Below are positions 12,443 to 14,016 of a stretch of DNA of 14,016 nt, one piece after another. The stretch is from Campylobacterota bacterium (GTDB lineage Bacteria > Campylobacterota > Campylobacteria > Campylobacterales > Sulfurimonadaceae): positions 1 through 14,016 of the forward strand of contig JAADDU010000217.1 of the NCBI GenBank assembly GCA_013153755.1, written 5' to 3'. Made by a program: the position numbers and the translations under genes. The notes under the pieces are model-generated. The model was not told the DNA's origin. It worked only from the letters and a program-made list of their open reading frames with translations, and did not search any database. Positions within the stretch are counted from its first letter, which is position 1. The number at the start of each line of letters is the position of its first letter.

Positions 12443-14016
12443 TTACTTATCTGTATCATACTCTTTTAAAAATTTTATAAACTCATCTTTAGGTATGGGT
12501 TTTGAAAAGTGATAACCTTGAAATGTATCACAGTCCATATTGTGTAAAATATCTGCATGTTCTTGAGTCTCTACACCTTCTGCTACCGTATCAAAACCTA
12601 GTGAATGAGCCATAGAGATGATAGTTTGAGCGATAACCTTGTCCTCTTCATTTTGTACAATATCTATAACAAATGATTTGTCTATTTTTAGTATATTTAT
12701 AGGAAATTTCTTTAGATAAGCTAAAGATGAATGTCCTGTTCCAAAATCATCAATAGCGATAGAGACCCCTATAGCTTTTAAATCATTTAAGATTCTAAGT
12801 GTATTTTCCATATTTGCCATAGATAATGTTTCTGTTATTTCAAACTCTAATTGATGAGCATCAATTTGATACTTAGATATCATAGAGGATATAAAGCCCA
12901 CTAAATTAGAATCTTGAAATTGTCTTGGAGATAGGTTTATGGCGATTTTTAAACCAACCAAGCCAAGTTTATTCCACTCTTGAAGCTGAAATATAGACTC
13001 TTCTATAATGATGTTTCCAAGTTCTATCATCAGACCTGTACTCTCAGCTATATATATAAAATCATCTGGAAATATAAGCCCTCTTGTTGGATGTCTCCAT
13101 CTAACTAATGCTTCTGCCCCTGAGACATGATTGTTCTTTACATCTATTTTTGCTTGATAAAAAACTTCTATTTGTGTCTTAGTCTTTACAGCTTGAATCA
13201 AGTCTTGTTCTAGATTTAGTCTTTTATCTACATTAGTACCCATCAAAGATGAGTAGAGTTTAAAATTATTTCTCCCGTTTTTCTTTGCTTCATACATAGC
13301 AGTATCAGCATTTTTGATTAAATCTTGAGTAGTTTCTCCATCTTTAGGATATATAGATATACCTATACTAGATGTGATATATAGTTCATGTAAACCAATA
13401 TAGTGCTTTTTTTGTAAAGATTTTAGTATGTTTGAAGCTATATCTTCTACATACTTAATGTTATTTACAGTTGGGATAAGGATTACAAACTCATCACCAC
13501 CTAGCCTTGAGAGTGTGTCAGATTCTCTAATGTTATCTTTTAATATTTTTGCAATATGCACAAGTAGTTCATCCCCTGTTCCATGACCTAATGTATCGTT
13601 TATAAGTTTAAAATGATCTAAATCTAAAAAGATTACAGCGAGATTAGTTTTTTCTCTTTTTGCTCTTTGTATAGCTTTGTGTATTCTATCTTTTAAGAGT
13701 GTCCTATTTGCTAAACCAGTAAGTGCATCATAAAAAGCAAGTTGTTCTATAGTTCTTTTGTCTTCTATCTCTTTTGTTATATCCATGGTTACGGCAGTAA
13801 TCTTAATCTGACCACTCTCTTTTTTACGAACTTTACCTTTTGTTCTTACATAGGCTATATCTTTTGATGGAAGTTTTAAAGAGTATTTTAGATCAAAGGT
13901 GGAACCATCTCTAAGTGCTTGATTTATAGTTTGAGTTACTTTTGATTTATCATTTACAGATATATAGTTTAAAAAATCATCCCAAGAGATATCTGTACTT
14001 AGTTTTACACCTAGTA
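12443..14016 (-). CDS. PAS-GGDEF-EAL cyclic-di-GMP cyclase/phosphodiesterase, 5' end outside window
   Basis: Sensor enzyme for the second messenger cyclic di-GMP. The frame stays open from the stop at 12443 to the window edge, at least 523 residues, so the ATG at 13786 is internal. About 76 residues before that Met (LGVKLSTDISWDDFLNYI onward, ending VTMDIT) read as the second half of a PAS domain. The GGDEF domain follows, starting at YDALTGLANR: counting from that Met, RESD (87-90) is a product-inhibition I-site five residues before an intact GGDEF (96-100). The EAL domain has EALVRW (EAL 225-227), ITETLSM, IDDFGTGHSS, LKIDKSF, AEGVE and a C-terminal GYHFSKP. Both active sites look intact, so cyclase and phosphodiesterase activity are both possible and the PAS domain probably selects between them. 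Membrane segments or further sensor domains may lie upstream beyond 14016. It is upstream of, and co-directional with, murA. Confidence 0.95.
   Translation of the reverse strand, partial: LGVKLSTDISWDDFLNYISVNDKSKVTQTINQALRDGSTFDLKYSLKLPSKDIAYVRTKGKVRKKESGQIKITAVTMDITKEIEDKRTIEQLAFYDALTGLANRTLLKDRIHKAIQRAKREKTNLAVIFLDLDHFKLINDTLGHGTGDELLVHIAKILKDNIRESDTLSRLGGDEFVILIPTVNNIKYVEDIASNILKSLQKKHYIGLHELYITSSIGISIYPKDGETTQDLIKNADTAMYEAKKNGRNNFKLYSSLMGTNVDKRLNLEQDLIQAVKTKTQIEVFYQAKIDVKNNHVSGAEALVRWRHPTRGLIFPDDFIYIAESTGLMIELGNIIIEESIFQLQEWNKLGLVGLKIAINLSPRQFQDSNLVGFISSMISKYQIDAHQLEFEITETLSMANMENTLRILNDLKAIGVSIAIDDFGTGHSSLAYLKKFPINILKIDKSFVIDIVQNEEDKVIAQTIISMAHSLGFDTVAEGVETQEHADILHNMDCDTFQGYHFSKPIPKDEFIKFLKEYDTDK

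Noticed and set aside
13784..13786. ATG at 13786 as the start of the GGDEF-EAL gene
   Set aside because: The frame is open for another 76 codons to the window edge and those codons encode PAS-like sequence ending in the typical DIT junction, so this Met is internal.
1..14016. Mobile element, prophage, CRISPR or defence system
   Set aside because: No transposase, integrase, phage, cas or toxin-antitoxin-like gene, no terminal inverted repeats or spaced direct repeats, and uniform composition throughout.

Overview
The window looks like ordinary chromosome from a Campylobacterota (former Epsilonproteobacteria) species, probably a free-living Sulfurimonas/Arcobacter-like lineage. The DNA is strongly AT-rich, genes are packed with 1-30 bp gaps, and several gene groupings match what I remember from Helicobacter and Campylobacter. 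These are Nif3 - FlgZ(HP0958-like) - WaaA - RluA-type synthase - Ffh, and a CbpA-type DnaJ followed by HspR. The species assignment is inference; no rRNA or other taxonomic marker is present.

Layout. At 1-239 (minus) lies the 5' part of a PerR/Fur-family peroxide or metal regulator, divergent from a three-domain rubrerythrin (desulforubrerythrin type) at 382-1041 (plus). The 142-bp gap holds two Fur/PerR-like 7-1-7 operators, each overlapping a TTATCC -35 candidate of one of the two divergent promoters. The minus-strand promoter predicts a leaderless perR mRNA. A perfect 11-bp hairpin at 1057-1081 separates rubrerythrin from the convergent ffh.

From 9728 down to 1095 runs a long co-directional minus-strand cluster: DUF4139 secreted protein, DEDDh exonuclease with an ExoX-like tail, SmpB, M23 peptidase, membrane-anchored TPR protein, Nif3-like protein, FlgZ-like zinc-ribbon coiled-coil protein, WaaA (Kdo transferase), RluA-family pseudouridine synthase, then ffh, which has its own good promoter. 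It mixes translation quality control, RNA modification, envelope/LPS synthesis and protein targeting. Two members (exonuclease and WaaA) start with TTG.

At 9849-11124 (plus) a heat-shock operon encodes CbpA-like DnaJ and its repressor HspR. A near-consensus sigma70 promoter (TTGACA-N18-TATAAT) is overlapped by a 12/14 match to the HspR operator HAIR, which indicates autoregulation. The same operator sits at the -35 region of the divergent DUF4139 gene. MurA (11130-12392, minus) converges on hspR with 5 bp between stops, and a PAS-GGDEF-EAL cyclic-di-GMP enzyme (12443 to the window edge, minus) lies upstream of murA and runs off the end.

I see no mobile element, CRISPR array, RNA gene or clearly new multi-gene system. 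The most interesting content is regulatory: the paired operators at perR/rubrerythrin and the HAIR element shared by two divergent promoters.
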